A stretch of DNA of 48,405 nucleotides from Actinomyces sp. ZJ308 (GCF_011752065.1 NZ_JAAIJY010000027.1:1-48405), one strand, 5' to 3'; positions 31,944-41,185 are shown, counted from the first letter of the stretch. Notes: generated by a model not told the origin, from the letters alone. Translations and numbers: made by a program.

Positions 31944-34364
31944 TCAGATCGAGTCGCGCTGGAGCAGATTAGTGAGGCGGGCACACGCGCCGGCGTCAAG
32001 CAGGATGAGGTCCTCGGGAGCGACGACGCGACCGGAGACGACATCATCCACCGCCTGATACACCTGCTCCAAGGTGTCGACGCCGATGGCGCCGATGGCC
32101 TCGTGGCGGGAGCGGTAGTGATCCGTGTCCGGCCGACCGCGGGGATCCCAGACGATACCGACGCAGCCGGCAAGCATGCCCTCGTCGAGGACGGAGGACC
32201 GGTCCGAGACGACGGCCCATGAGCGGGCCAGAACCTCAGGCAGATCGCGGCCGGTGATGGCGGGAACCCCCAGGGCCCTGAACCATTCGGGAGCATTGGC
32301 TGCGAGCTTGGGGTGGGCGAAGAGGACGATCTGGTGTCCGGCCTGGGTCAGGCCGGCGGCCAGCTCGAGCCACGGCCGGTAGAGCGCACTGAGGAGCCCG
32401 GCGCAGTCCGGGGCGCTCTCCAGGGCGCTCGCAACCTCCGGGTCCCAGGTGGGGGCCAGAAGGATGCGGTCACGTTCCTGCCCCAGGAGCCCGTGGAGAT
32501 GGTCGTGACGGGGAAATCCGGTGCGCCACACCTCACGGTCCGTGAGCGTGTAGGAGGTGTGGTCCGCCGTCAGCCCCACCTGCTCAGGAGTGGTGGCGCA
32601 CACGACGACGTCCAGGCGGGTGCCGTTGAACCAGCGCCACATGTCTCGCATGGTCACGCCGTGCTGGAGGAAGACGAGGCGCTGATCTGGGCTGGTGCCC
32701 GCACCTGTGAGCCGGTGCTTGATGAGCGGGTCGCCGATGTCGGACAGGAGGATGGTCTCGGCCCCGGTCCAGGCGGCATCGAAGCCGGGGGCGGTCGGAT
32801 CAAGGAGGACGAAGCCGTCCTGTGCGAGTCGGTCCCAGTCCGGGCAGGTGCGTTCGATGACGAAGATGTGCCGGACGCTGGGGGCGTGAGTGCGGGCGTA
32901 GCGATACAGCGGCTCGGCGTTGTCGCCGGCGCTGTTGTGACGGTCCATGTAGAGCCAGGTGCGGGGCCAGTCGGTCGGGGACGAGGCCGTGTACGGCGAG
33001 GGCGCCGAGGAGGACACCGAGGCCGGCGTGGAGGACGACGCGGAAGAAGACGCGGAGGAAGACGGTGTCGAGGTCGATGACGCGATGGTCTGCTGTGTCT
33101 GCTCCTGCGCGCTGCCGCGGCCGAGGACCCCGGCCAGGCGGCGGCGCAGCCCGGACGGCAATGATCCGTGGCGGCGCTGACCGGGGATCGTCTCAGGTGG
33201 CCGGGGGCTGCCCCGGTCAGGAGCCACCGGGAGCTCCTGACCGTTGATGACGGCGGTGACCTCTCCCTTGGGCAGCCAGACGATGCGCTCGTGGAGCACC
33301 ACCTCATCGAAGTATCGGTGATCGACCGTCTTGGCGCCGGTGGGGCTGGCCCAGGTGCCGTCCACCGTCCACTGCTCCGTGGGCGAGGCGCCGGTGTAGA
33401 AGTAAGTGACCTTCTGGTCGCTGCGGAACCTGCGTCTTGAGCACAGGATCGGCGCCGGCATGGGGCCCGCGGCCATGGCCATCAGGGCTGTGCGGCGCTC
33501 TACTGCCAGTGGTGTGGAGCAGTACGCCTCGATCTGGGAGGCGGGAACGCGCCGTGTGATGGCACGCAGAAGCCGGGCCACCTCGGCGCGCTCGGCGACC
33601 GTGAGCCCGGCCGAGGGGTAGCGCAGCCCCCGGTCGGCCTCGGTCACCTGGATGAGGCGATGAATGATGAGCTGGTAGACCCAGGCGGGAGGGGGCCCGT
33701 CGGCCTGCAACCACGCCGGGAGGATCGTGGCCAGCAGGTGGCGGTAGTGGTCGACCTCCCCCCAGGCGCCGGGGGACGGCGAGGCATGACGGATGACAGC
33801 TGGGCCGTTGTGGAGGCCCACCCGGTTGCCGGTGGACACGATATGGGCGATGAGTCCGCTCAGGCCGACGTTCTCGTCATCGCCACCGGCGCCGTCGGCG
33901 TCATCGACTCCGCGCAGCGGTCCCGGCCCGCCCCAGTCGGGCAGACCTCGGCGGGGGACGGTGAGCACCACTCCGCTGATGGTCTCGGGGAAGACGTAGG
34001 GCTCAGCTGTCAGGTCCGCACTGCGGCTGCCGTGGCTGAAGCGCCACTGCATTCGGTCGTCCCGGGTGCCGTCGGCACGGATGACGGCGGACGGTGTCAG
34101 GAGGACCCCGACGGCCTCGTCCGGACCGTGCCGGTCCAGCGAGGCGAGGTAGCCGGGTTCGACCCGGTCACCGGCCCTGAGGAACAGGACCCGGGTCCCG
34201 GCGCTCAGTGGCTTGAGAACCTGGGCCACCGCGGTTGGATCAGGGCAGCCGATGGGGACGATCCCGCTTTCTGGCGGGCTCTGCTGAAGGGAGTCGAGCG
34301 TGTCCTGACCACCTGCGGAACCGATGATGACGACGTGCAGGGTCTCGGCGCTGCGGGTGTTCAT
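31944..34364 (-). CDS. TagF-like CDP-glycerol glycerophosphotransferase with N-terminal glycosyltransferase-like domain
   Basis: From ATG 34364 the protein has 806 residues. The N-terminal 330 residues resemble a degenerate GT-A fold (LHVVIIGSAGG, then FLRAGDRVEPGYLASLD). A linker around residues 415-460 is almost entirely Ser, Pro, Thr and Ala. The C-terminal 350 residues match the CDP-glycerol:poly(glycerophosphate) glycerophosphotransferase family: TWLYMDRHNSAGDNAE, LVFLQHGVTMRDMWRWFNG, WRTGFPRHD, ILLAPTWD, and VVSDRSSVLDEGMLAG. It would polymerise glycerol phosphate from CDP-glycerol supplied by the neighbouring TagD proteins. It overlaps the upstream small gene by ATGA. The linker composition and fusion are unusual. 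Confidence 0.85.
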   Translation of the reverse strand: MNTRSAETLHVVIIGSAGGQDTLDSLQQSPPESGIVPIGCPDPTAVAQVLKPLSAGTRVLFLRAGDRVEPGYLASLDRHGPDEAVGVLLTPSAVIRADGTRDDRMQWRFSHGSRSADLTAEPYVFPETISGVVLTVPRRGLPDWGGPGPLRGVDDADGAGGDDENVGLSGLIAHIVSTGNRVGLHNGPAVIRHASPSPGAWGEVDHYRHLLATILPAWLQADGPPPAWVYQLIIHRLIQVTEADRGLRYPSAGLTVAERAEVARLLRAITRRVPASQIEAYCSTPLAVERRTALMAMAAGPMPAPILCSRRRFRSDQKVTYFYTGASPTEQWTVDGTWASPTGAKTVDHRYFDEVVLHERIVWLPKGEVTAVINGQELPVAPDRGSPRPPETIPGQRRHGSLPSGLRRRLAGVLGRGSAQEQTQQTIASSTSTPSSSASSSASSSTPASVSSSAPSPYTASSPTDWPRTWLYMDRHNSAGDNAEPLYRYARTHAPSVRHIFVIERTCPDWDRLAQDGFVLLDPTAPGFDAAWTGAETILLSDIGDPLIKHRLTGAGTSPDQRLVFLQHGVTMRDMWRWFNGTRLDVVVCATTPEQVGLTADHTSYTLTDREVWRTGFPRHDHLHGLLGQERDRILLAPTWDPEVASALESAPDCAGLLSALYRPWLELAAGLTQAGHQIVLFAHPKLAANAPEWFRALGVPAITGRDLPEVLARSWAVVSDRSSVLDEGMLAGCVGIVWDPRGRPDTDHYRSRHEAIGAIGVDTLEQVYQAVDDVVSGRVVAPEDLILLDAGACARLTNLLQRDSI

Positions 34365-34813
34365 GAGGTGGGCATCTCCATTTCGTGGGGCGGTCCCCAA
34401 TGACTAATGGTGGACGTCGCCAGCACCTCCGTGTTGGAGATGTCCCAGGTGTGTCCGAAAGTCGTTCCACGTTGTTGGACGAATCCGAACCGGGAAGCCG
34501 AATAGATACGGGCCCCGGCACGTACGCAGTCATTGAGGAAACCAGTATCCTCCCCAGGGGTTGTATCGGGAAAATTGATGGCGCGCGCCAGGCCCGTACG
34601 GGCCACCAGCGCAGGTCCGGAGACGAAGGTCGTATAGCGGTGCTCCCAGTCAGCGAAGCGCAGTACCGTCAGGTCCGGACCGGTCAGGCGCAGGTAGTGG
34701 GCATGCTTGCCGACGATCTCGGCGTAACGCACGAGCCCGGTGGCCACCGGCAGCTCCGACCGACCAGAGACGGCACGGCCGATCCTCCTGAGGACAGCAC
34801 CCCTGATGCTCAT
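34361..34813 (-). CDS. Small glycosyltransferase-like protein (C-terminal half only)
   Basis: From ATG 34813 (AAGGA upstream) the protein has 150 residues. FVSGPALVARTGLARAINF, then PGEDTGFLNDCVRAGARIYS and FVQQRGTTFGHTWD, are the C-terminal half of a family 2 glycosyltransferase, with the E-D catalytic-base region and the R-x-x-x-x-x-H-T-W ending. The nucleotide-binding N-terminal half with the DxD motif is absent. It is coupled to the TagF-like gene by ATGA, and that protein begins with a GT-A-like N-terminal half, so the two may complement one another; alternatively this is the remnant of a truncated gene. Confidence 0.65.
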   Translation of the reverse strand: MSIRGAVLRRIGRAVSGRSELPVATGLVRYAEIVGKHAHYLRLTGPDLTVLRFADWEHRYTTFVSGPALVARTGLARAINFPDTTPGEDTGFLNDCVRAGARIYSASRFGFVQQRGTTFGHTWDISNTEVLATSTISHWGPPHEMEMPTS

Positions 34814-34873
34814 CACCGTCCTTGTTCCACTATGGGGTCCGCTATGGGGCCCGCTGCGACCCTCACCGAGAGC

Positions 34874-35266
34874 TCAGCGCAGGCGCATGTCATTCTTGAT
34901 CCGAGTCGTCGAGACCTCAGGAGTACGGGGGAGGTAGACGATCTCACACAGCCCCTGGAGCTGATCGTCGAACTCGCCGCTCCAGTCATCACCCATAACG
35001 AAGACACCTATACCGTACATGGAAATATCCTCGGTCTTCTGCCCCCAGGTGAGCTCGGGCACCACGAGGTCGACATATCGAATGGCCTCGAGCATTAACT
35101 TGCGCTCCTCATAGGAGAAGTACGCCCGCTTCCCCTTCGCCGCGCTGAACTCATCACTGGACAGCGCCACCACCAGGAAGTCGCCGAGCGCTCGCGCACG
35201 CTTCAGCAGTGCAATATGACCGTAATGGAGAAGGTCATAAGTGCCATAGGTGATCACACGCCTCAT
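34874..35266 (-). CDS. tagD: Glycerol-3-phosphate cytidylyltransferase, copy 2
   Basis: From ATG 35266, after AGGAAG, the protein has 130 residues and is highly similar to the copy at 27762-28169. Motifs: VITYGTYDLLHYGHIALLKR (HxGH), VALSSDEF, RKLMLEAIRYVDLVVPEL and RTPEVSTTRIK, the last being the intact R-T-x-x-V-S-T-T signature. It supplies CDP-glycerol to the TagF-like polymerase encoded 510 bp downstream in the same direction. This is the more canonical of the two paralogs. Confidence 0.92.
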   Translation of the reverse strand: MRRVITYGTYDLLHYGHIALLKRARALGDFLVVALSSDEFSAAKGKRAYFSYEERKLMLEAIRYVDLVVPELTWGQKTEDISMYGIGVFVMGDDWSGEFDDQLQGLCEIVYLPRTPEVSTTRIKNDMRLR

Positions 35267-35679
35267 GGAGTCACTTCCTGGTCGAACGTCCGAGAGCAGC
35301 CCGCTTGACGGACCACAGGGAAAACCACCATGAGTATTACCCAGTCGCAAGCTACCATCGAAGGAGTCACAGAAATGACGCCATACTGATATATTTTCGA
35401 TATATATGCGGAGCCTCGTCGAGACGCGATCTCCGTCCAGGAAAGTCCGTCAATCCAGGAAGCGCGGCGTCCCCGAGCGTCCTCACGTTTCGGGGTACTC
35501 CCCCGCCCGGACCTCCCCGGCGTATCCCAGCGTCCGCTTCAGGCGCCGGCCGGCCTGGCGGTTCTGGGCGAGCAGCAGGCCCCACTGGGGGACCTGACGA
35601 CCCATGAGCCGGTGGTAGCGCGGACTGACGGCTGCGCACCCACCCGGGGTCAGTCCCCGGTCCGCCCGGCCCTCTGCCG
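35267..35679. other. Intergenic region with A/T-rich palindromic promoter candidate
   Basis: No gene is recognised. A striking A/T-only island, ATATATTTTCGATATATAT, lies at 35390-35408 in otherwise G/C-rich DNA and forms a near-palindrome centred on TTCGA. It is 125 bp upstream of tagD copy 2 on the minus strand and probably contains its promoter. The part nearest the LCP gene is G/C-rich and featureless. Confidence 0.45.
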
Positions 35680-36840
35680 TTAGTTCACCGTGGCGGGAAG
35701 CAGCTCGACGGCGTCGGGGTTCTCGGCGAGGTAGACGCCCACCCGGTCCTCGGCGAAGGCCTGGAACAGCGGCGCGTCGGCGTCGACGTCGAGCAGGACG
35801 ATGGACTGGCCGTCCGCAGAGGTTCCCGTGCCGGCGGTCGGCACGGTCATGAACTTGATGTCGTTGCTGCGCAGGTGCCGCGTTCCCAGGGCCAGGGACT
35901 GCATCTGGTTGATGGTGAAGGACTCGTCCACGGCGACCGTCCGGGTGGCGGTCTTGAGGAAGGAGTAGAGCTGCGTGGGGCTCGACAGGGTGCCGTTGGC
36001 GAGGACCCTGCTCACGATGGAACGCATCCAGGTCTGCTGACGCTTGACGCGGTCGAAGTCACCGCCCGGCAGGGAGGAGCGCTCACGGGTATAGGCCAGG
36101 GCCTGAGTCCCGTTGAGAGTCTGCGGCCCGGCCCCGAACTCCTGACCGGCGATCGTCTGAGGCGTCTTGAGGTTGATTCGTACCCCGCCGATGTCGTCGG
36201 TCAGGGCGACGAAGGACTCGAAGTTCGCCACCGCGAAGTGATCGATATGAATACCGGTGAGGCTCTCCACGGTGTGGATCGTCAGCGAGGGACCGCCGTA
36301 GGAGTAGGCGGCGTTGATCTTGCCCTGGCCGTGACCGGGTATGTCCACCCAGGAGTCGCGGGGGATCGACATGACCGAGACTGTTTTCCGATCACCGCTG
36401 ACCTGCAGGATCATGATCGCGTCCGTGCGCTGCGCCCCCTCCTCCCACTGGGAGGGATCGGAGGCGCTGGTACGGGAGTCGGTCCCAAGGACCAGGATGT
36501 TGGTGGCCGGCTCCTGGCCGGCCGGGACCGACTGCTGCGGTGCTCGCGTGGCAATACCTGCGAAGGGATTGGCGATGGTCTCGATGCCGGAGGCGATGGA
36601 GTGACGCACCCACAGGGCAAGGCCTCCCGCGGCCAGGGTCAGGACCAGGAAGACCGCCAGGACGCTGAGAAGAGCGATCCTCCAGCCTCGCCCGGGGCGT
36701 CTCCGGGGAGTGCTCGTCGGCGCCGCCTCGGTGCCGTGAGAGCTCGGGGCAGCGCCGGCGTCCTCTTCCTTGGCCGGGACGCTTCCGGGATCTGGCAGGT
36801 GGGTCCGCACGGTCGGGAGAATGCCGTCCGGTGACTTCAT
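35680..36840 (-). CDS. LytR-CpsA-Psr (LCP) family wall-polymer ligase
   Basis: From ATG 36840 the protein has 386 residues; the start overlaps the ilvE stop (ATGA). A cytoplasmic Pro/Ala-rich N-terminus of about 65 residues precedes one membrane helix (ALLSVLAVFLVLTLAAGGLALW). The outside LCP domain shows ILVLGTDSRT, DAIMILQVS, MSIPRDSWVDIPGHGQGKIN, HFAVANFESF and ALAYTRERSSLPGGDFDRV, i.e. the conserved Asp and Arg residues that hold the pyrophosphate of the lipid carrier. LCP enzymes transfer teichoic acid or other glycopolymers from undecaprenyl carriers to peptidoglycan or protein. The neighbouring tagD and tagF-like genes fit this role. Confidence 0.93.
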   Translation of the reverse strand: MKSPDGILPTVRTHLPDPGSVPAKEEDAGAAPSSHGTEAAPTSTPRRRPGRGWRIALLSVLAVFLVLTLAAGGLALWVRHSIASGIETIANPFAGIATRAPQQSVPAGQEPATNILVLGTDSRTSASDPSQWEEGAQRTDAIMILQVSGDRKTVSVMSIPRDSWVDIPGHGQGKINAAYSYGGPSLTIHTVESLTGIHIDHFAVANFESFVALTDDIGGVRINLKTPQTIAGQEFGAGPQTLNGTQALAYTRERSSLPGGDFDRVKRQQTWMRSIVSRVLANGTLSSPTQLYSFLKTATRTVAVDESFTINQMQSLALGTRHLRSNDIKFMTVPTAGTGTSADGQSIVLLDVDADAPLFQAFAEDRVGVYLAENPDAVELLPATVN

Positions 36841-38012
36841 GAGCGGGGCGGCACGAGCCGGTACATCCACCCGTAGGGGTCCTCGGCGCGACCGGACTGG
36901 ATGGAGGTGAGCCGGTCGTGGATCTGCCGGGTGACCTCGCTGCCCTCGATGCGGGCGTCGAAGCCCTCCCCCTTGAGATGCCCCAGGGGCACGACGACAG
37001 CGGCGGTGCCGCAGGCGAAGACCTCGCTGACACGACCGGACTCGATGTCCGCCAGAAGCCCCTCCAGGCTGATGGTGTCCTCGACGACACTGCGGCCGGA
37101 GTCGCGCAGCATGCGGATGATGGCGCTGCGGGTGGAGCCCTCGAGGATCGTCCCGGTCAGGCGGGGAGTGCGCACGGAGCCGTCGGCGTCGACGACCATG
37201 ATGTTCATGCCACCGAGCTCTTCGAGGTTCTTCTGCGAGACGTCGTCAAGGAAGCAGACCTGGTCACAGCCCTGCGCGTAGGCCTCCTGCTGGGGAAGCA
37301 GGGAGGAGGCGTAGTTGCCTCCGGTCTTGGCCGCTCCCGTTCCGCCGCGCCCGGCACGGTGGTACTCGGTGGTCACCCAGATGGAGATGGGCTCAAGGCC
37401 GTTGGTGAAGTAGGGGCCCGAGGGAGAGGCGATGACGTAGTAGTCGACCACCTTGGAGGGACGCACGCCGAGGAAGGCCTCGGAGGCGAAGGCGAAGGGA
37501 CGCAGGTAGAGGGACTCGCCCTCGCCTGAGGGCACCCAGGCGGCATCGGCGCGCACCAGGTCCACCAGGGAGGCCACGAAGTCCTCCTCCGCCAACTCGG
37601 GCAGGGCCAGACGACGGGCGGAGGCGTTGAGCCGAGCCGCGTTGTAGCGAGGACGGAAGGTCCACACCGAGCCGTCGTCGTGCCGGTAGGCCTTGATCCC
37701 CTCGAAGATCTCCTGGCCGTAGTGGAGGACGGCGGTGGCCGGGGACAGGCTGAGGTCGCCGTAGGGGACGACGCCGTAGTCACCCCACCCCCTGTCCTGG
37801 GTCCAACGCGCGTGGGCCATGTGATCGGTGAAGTGGTCGCCGAAGTGGAGGCCCGCCAGAATCGCCGTACGCTCATCCTCCGCGACGGGCGACGGGTTGA
37901 CGGTCAGAGGGAAGCGACCGGCGATCGCGTCGGCCTCGGGAACGGGAACCTCCGCGGCGCGGGCCAAGGAGGTGGATGCGGAGTCGGTTGAGGTGGCGTC
38001 TGTCTCGGGCAT
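36837..38012 (-). CDS. ilvE: Branched-chain amino-acid aminotransferase
   Basis: The 391-residue PLP enzyme makes the last step of Leu, Ile and Val synthesis. Class IV aminotransferase features: HYGQEIFEGIKAYRH, FRPRYNAARLNASARRL, and the catalytic lysine in GAAKTGGNYASSL, followed by VCFLDD and ELGGMNIMVV, then RDSGRSVVEDTISLEGL and EVFACGTAAVVVPLG. Full length for the actinobacterial type. It lies 84 bp downstream of leuB on the same strand, and its stop overlaps the LCP gene, so the envelope gene may be expressed with amino-acid synthesis genes. Confidence 0.96.
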   Translation of the reverse strand: MPETDATSTDSASTSLARAAEVPVPEADAIAGRFPLTVNPSPVAEDERTAILAGLHFGDHFTDHMAHARWTQDRGWGDYGVVPYGDLSLSPATAVLHYGQEIFEGIKAYRHDDGSVWTFRPRYNAARLNASARRLALPELAEEDFVASLVDLVRADAAWVPSGEGESLYLRPFAFASEAFLGVRPSKVVDYYVIASPSGPYFTNGLEPISIWVTTEYHRAGRGGTGAAKTGGNYASSLLPQQEAYAQGCDQVCFLDDVSQKNLEELGGMNIMVVDADGSVRTPRLTGTILEGSTRSAIIRMLRDSGRSVVEDTISLEGLLADIESGRVSEVFACGTAAVVVPLGHLKGEGFDARIEGSEVTRQIHDRLTSIQSGRAEDPYGWMYRLVPPRS

Positions 38013-38096
38013 AGGCCCACCCTACCGCCGAGGCCACGACCCGGACACAACCTTCCCATATCCTGGCTCACAGCCATCAGGCCTCGGCCAGGCGCG

Positions 38097-39164
38097 TCAG
38101 TGCGATGGCGTATTCGCCCCCTGCGCCACGGCAGCGGCAATGGCGTCACCGACCTGGCTGGTCGTGCGCTCGGCACCGCTACCGCGGGCGGCCATGTCGG
38201 CCTTGACCCCGGCCTCGACCCGGGCGGCCGCCACAGGCAGCCCCAGGTGATCGAGCATGAGACCCACGGCACTGATCGTGGCGGTCGGGTCGGCCTTGCC
38301 CTGCCCGGCGATGTCCGGGGCCGAGCCGTGCACGGGCTCGAACATGGAGGGGAAGGCCCGCTCCGGGTTGATGTTGCCCGATGCCGACAGCCCGATGCCA
38401 CCGGTGACCGCACCGGCCTCGTCGGTGAGGATGTCTCCGAAGAGGTTGTCGGTGACGATGACGTCGAAGCGGCCGGGGTCGGTCACCATGTAGATGGTGG
38501 CGGCGTCCACGTGGCAGTAGTCGACGGCGACCTCGGGGTACTCGGCGCCGACGGCCTCGACGACGCGGCGCCACAAGCCACCGGCGTGAACGAGCACGTT
38601 GTGCTTGTGGACGAGCGTGAGGTGCTTGGCCGCCCTGGCCTGCGCCTTGGCGAAGGCGTAACGGACCAGGCGCTCCACCCCGTAGGCGGTGTTGACACTG
38701 ACCTCGGTGGCGATCTCATGCGCCGTGCCCTGGCGCACCACTCCCCCGTTGCCGCAGTACAGGCCCTCGGTCCCCTCCCGCACCACGAGGAAGTCGATGT
38801 CGCCGGGATCGGCCAGCGGCGTCGGTACTCCCGGGTAGTGGATCGAGGGACGCAGGTTGACGTAGTGGTCCAGGGCGAAGCGCAGGCGCAGAAGCAGGCC
38901 GCGCTCGAGGACGCCGGAGGGGACGGACGGATCGCCGACGGCGCCCAGCAGGATGGCGTCATGACCCTTGATCGCCTCAAGATCCTCATCGGTGAGGGTC
39001 TGTCCGGTCCGGTGCCAGCGCTCGGCCCCCAGGTCGAAGGTGGTCGGTTGAATCTCGACCCCGGCCCCCTCCAGCGCTCGGTCAAGAACCTTGAGCCCCT
39101 CGGGAACGACCTCCTTGCCGATGCCGTCGCCCGGGATTACTGCCAGCTTGATGGTCTGCGTCAT
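38097..39164 (-). CDS. leuB: 3-isopropylmalate dehydrogenase
   Basis: The 355-residue NAD-dependent enzyme oxidatively decarboxylates 3-isopropylmalate in leucine synthesis. Motifs: [94 protein letters not shown] and [20 protein letters not shown]. The form lacking the short internal segment of enteric LeuB is usual in actinobacteria. Divergent from tetR across 120 bp. Confidence 0.96.
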   Translation of the reverse strand: MTQTIKLAVIPGDGIGKEVVPEGLKVLDRALEGAGVEIQPTTFDLGAERWHRTGQTLTDEDLEAIKGHDAILLGAVGDPSVPSGVLERGLLLRLRFALDHYVNLRPSIHYPGVPTPLADPGDIDFLVVREGTEGLYCGNGGVVRQGTAHEIATEVSVNTAYGVERLVRYAFAKAQARAAKHLTLVHKHNVLVHAGGLWRRVVEAVGAEYPEVAVDYCHVDAATIYMVTDPGRFDVIVTDNLFGDILTDEAGAVTGGIGLSASGNINPERAFPSMFEPVHGSAPDIAGQGKADPTATISAVGLMLDHLGLPVAAARVEAGVKADMAARGSGAERTTSQVGDAIAAAVAQGANTPSH

Positions 39165-39228
39165 GGGGCCACCTTAGAACACGGCCACGATATGAGACGA
39201 GAGGTCCGCATGATGGGAGTCATGCCCA

Positions 39229-39258
39229 TTCGCTTTTCGACCGACGGTCGGTTAGTCT
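39229..39258 (+). promoter_or_regulatory. Promoter with palindromic operator upstream of tetR
   Basis: The palindrome ACCGAC-G-GTCGGT (39240-39252) lies between TTCGCT (39229-39234, weak -35) and TAGTCT (39253-39258, -10). Such a 13-bp site inside the promoter spacer fits autorepression by the adjacent TetR protein and control of the coupled efflux gene. Confidence 0.6.
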
Positions 39259-39284
39259 TGTTTCAGTCACACCAAGGAGGAGCC

Positions 39285-39905
39285 ATGCCGCGCACCCACC
39301 GCCCTGCTGCACAACGTCGTGAGGAGATCCTCGACGCCGCACACGCCCTGTTCACCACCAAGGGCTTCCAGCCCACCACCATGGAGGACATCCTCAAGGT
39401 CGTGGGCATCGCCAAGGGGACGCTCTACTACCACTTCCCCGGGAAGGAGCAGATCCTCAAGGCTCTCGTCCTGCGCATCGTCAGCCAGGTCGAGCAGCGA
39501 GCCCGCGAGATCGCCTCCTCATCGGCTCCCGCAATGGACAAGCTCATGGCGATCATGGGGGCGATGCGGGTGGAGGACACCGAGACCGAGCTCGTCGAGC
39601 AGTTCCACGCGCCGGGCAACGCCGAGTTCCACCTGCTGTCCATCACGGCGATGATCGAGCACCTGACGCCGGTCCTGGCCGACGTCGTCGCTCAGGGCGT
39701 CAGCGAGGGGGTCTTCACCACGGAGCGGCCCTACGACGCCATCGAGCTGCTCCTGAGCGCCTCCGGAATCCTTCTGGACCATGAGATCATGAACTCCGGC
39801 CCGGATGAGCTCGCCCGCCGCCGTGAGAGCCTCATGTGGGCGAGCGAGACGCTTCTGGGCGCCCGGCCGGGGAGTCTCAGTCTCCTTGTAGAGGCGGAGT
39901 CGTGA
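39285..39905 (+). CDS. TetR-family transcriptional regulator
   Basis: From ATG 39285, directly after AAGGAGG, the protein has 206 residues. The N-terminal HTH is classical: RREEILDAAHALFTTKGFQP, then TTMEDILKVVGIAKGTLYYHF and PGKEQIL. The remainder is a helical ligand-binding and dimerisation domain of unknown specificity. The frame is open further upstream only as antisense of leuB. It overlaps the MFS gene (GTGA) and is the likely local repressor of it, through the palindrome at 39240. Confidence 0.93.
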   Translation: MPRTHRPAAQRREEILDAAHALFTTKGFQPTTMEDILKVVGIAKGTLYYHFPGKEQILKALVLRIVSQVEQRAREIASSSAPAMDKLMAIMGAMRVEDTETELVEQFHAPGNAEFHLLSITAMIEHLTPVLADVVAQGVSEGVFTTERPYDAIELLLSASGILLDHEIMNSGPDELARRRESLMWASETLLGARPGSLSLLVEAES

Positions 39906-41152
39906 AACGCGTCGGACTGCTGGTCCTGGGCTCGTTCATCAACTCCCTGGGAACGGGCCTGACCGCCTTTGGACTGACCATCATCATGCTGCGCGCCTAC
40001 GGAACGGCCTCCTCGGTGGCAGCCGTTCAGATGAGTGCCTTCGCCCCCGTCGTTCTCCTGGCGCCCTTGGCCGGAGTCCTGTCGGACCGCTACGACCGCC
40101 GCCTCATGATGATCATCGGCGACGCCGGCTCGGTGCTCGGCCTGGGCGTCATCCTTGCGGCCCTGTCCTCAGCCCGCCCCTCCCTTGCCTGGGTCTGCTC
40201 GGGGGCCGTCCTGTCCTCCTGCCTGGCGGCCCTTACCGAGCCGGCGCTGCGGGCCAGCGTCACCGATCTGGTGGCCGAGGAGGACTACGTGCGCTCCTCC
40301 GGTCTTCTCCAGCTCGCCTCAGCGGCCAAGTACCTGCTGGCCCCTGCAGCGGCGGGGTTCCTCATGCCCCTCGTCGGTGTGCGGGGACTCGTCCTGCTCG
40401 ACGCCAGCACCTGCCTCGTCACCGTGGCCTGCACCATGACAGTGCGCCGCTCTCTGGCTGCGGAGGCACCGCGACACACCGGCGTTCAGCGAGGTGGCGA
40501 CCCCGACGTCCTGGCGGGGTGGCGGACCATCACCTCCTCACCCGGCCTGCGCACTCTCGTCACCCTCATGACCCTGGCGACTCTCGCCATCGGGGTCATC
40601 CAGGTCCTTATCAAGCCGATCCTCCTGCCCACCGTGGGTACCTCAGAGATGGGTGTGATCGAGACCGTCGCAGCCACCGGTATGCTCGTAGGAGCGGCCC
40701 TGGTCACCGCCTGGAAGAACGCGCAGCCGACGACGCTGCTCGCCGCGGGCCTGGCCACGACCGGCGCCGCAATGGTCCTGGTGCCGTTGGGGCCGGGGGC
40801 CTGGTGGGTGACCGCCTGCGGGTTCCTCACCTTCGCCAGCCTTCCTCTGTCCCAGGCCGGGGCGGAGGTCCTGGTGCGCACCCGGGTCGACAACACCCGA
40901 CAGGCACGGACCTGGGGCACCATCAGCCTGGTCACCCAGATGGGCTACCTGATGGCCTACCTGTGCTCCGGGGTGCTGGTCGACAGGGTCCTTCAGCCCC
41001 TCTTGACCCCGGGGCGGCCGCTGTCGACCACTCTGGGAGCCGTCGTCGGCACCGGTCCGGGACGCGGTGCCGCGCTGCTGGTCGGGATCATGGGGCTGGT
41101 CATGGCCCTGGTGGCCCTCGGCGTCCGCCTCCGACGCCGCCGGCTCGCCTGA
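39902..41152 (+). CDS. MFS transporter (drug-efflux-like)
   Basis: Starts at GTG 39902, overlapping the tetR stop. The 416-residue protein has about 12 membrane segments and a motif A-like loop, LSDRYDRRLMMIIGD, between helices 2 and 3. Layout resembles the major facilitator subgroup of MefA/enterobactin-exporter-like proteins (N-terminal LGSFINSLGTGLTAFGLTII). Pairing with a TetR repressor suggests inducible efflux of a toxic compound; the substrate is unknown. The C-terminal loop before the last helix is Gly/Pro-rich. It ends before a strong convergent terminator. Confidence 0.9.
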   Translation: MKRVGLLVLGSFINSLGTGLTAFGLTIIMLRAYGTASSVAAVQMSAFAPVVLLAPLAGVLSDRYDRRLMMIIGDAGSVLGLGVILAALSSARPSLAWVCSGAVLSSCLAALTEPALRASVTDLVAEEDYVRSSGLLQLASAAKYLLAPAAAGFLMPLVGVRGLVLLDASTCLVTVACTMTVRRSLAAEAPRHTGVQRGGDPDVLAGWRTITSSPGLRTLVTLMTLATLAIGVIQVLIKPILLPTVGTSEMGVIETVAATGMLVGAALVTAWKNAQPTTLLAAGLATTGAAMVLVPLGPGAWWVTACGFLTFASLPLSQAGAEVLVRTRVDNTRQARTWGTISLVTQMGYLMAYLCSGVLVDRVLQPLLTPGRPLSTTLGAVVGTGPGRGAALLVGIMGLVMALVALGVRLRRRRLA

Positions 41153-41185
41153 GTCGAGTAGGCGTCAGCGGCGACGGCAGAGACA

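Noticed and set aside
38100-39284. Upstream extension of the tetR frame across leuB
   Set aside because: It is antisense to a well-supported leuB gene; the AAGGAGG site fixes the tetR start at 39285.
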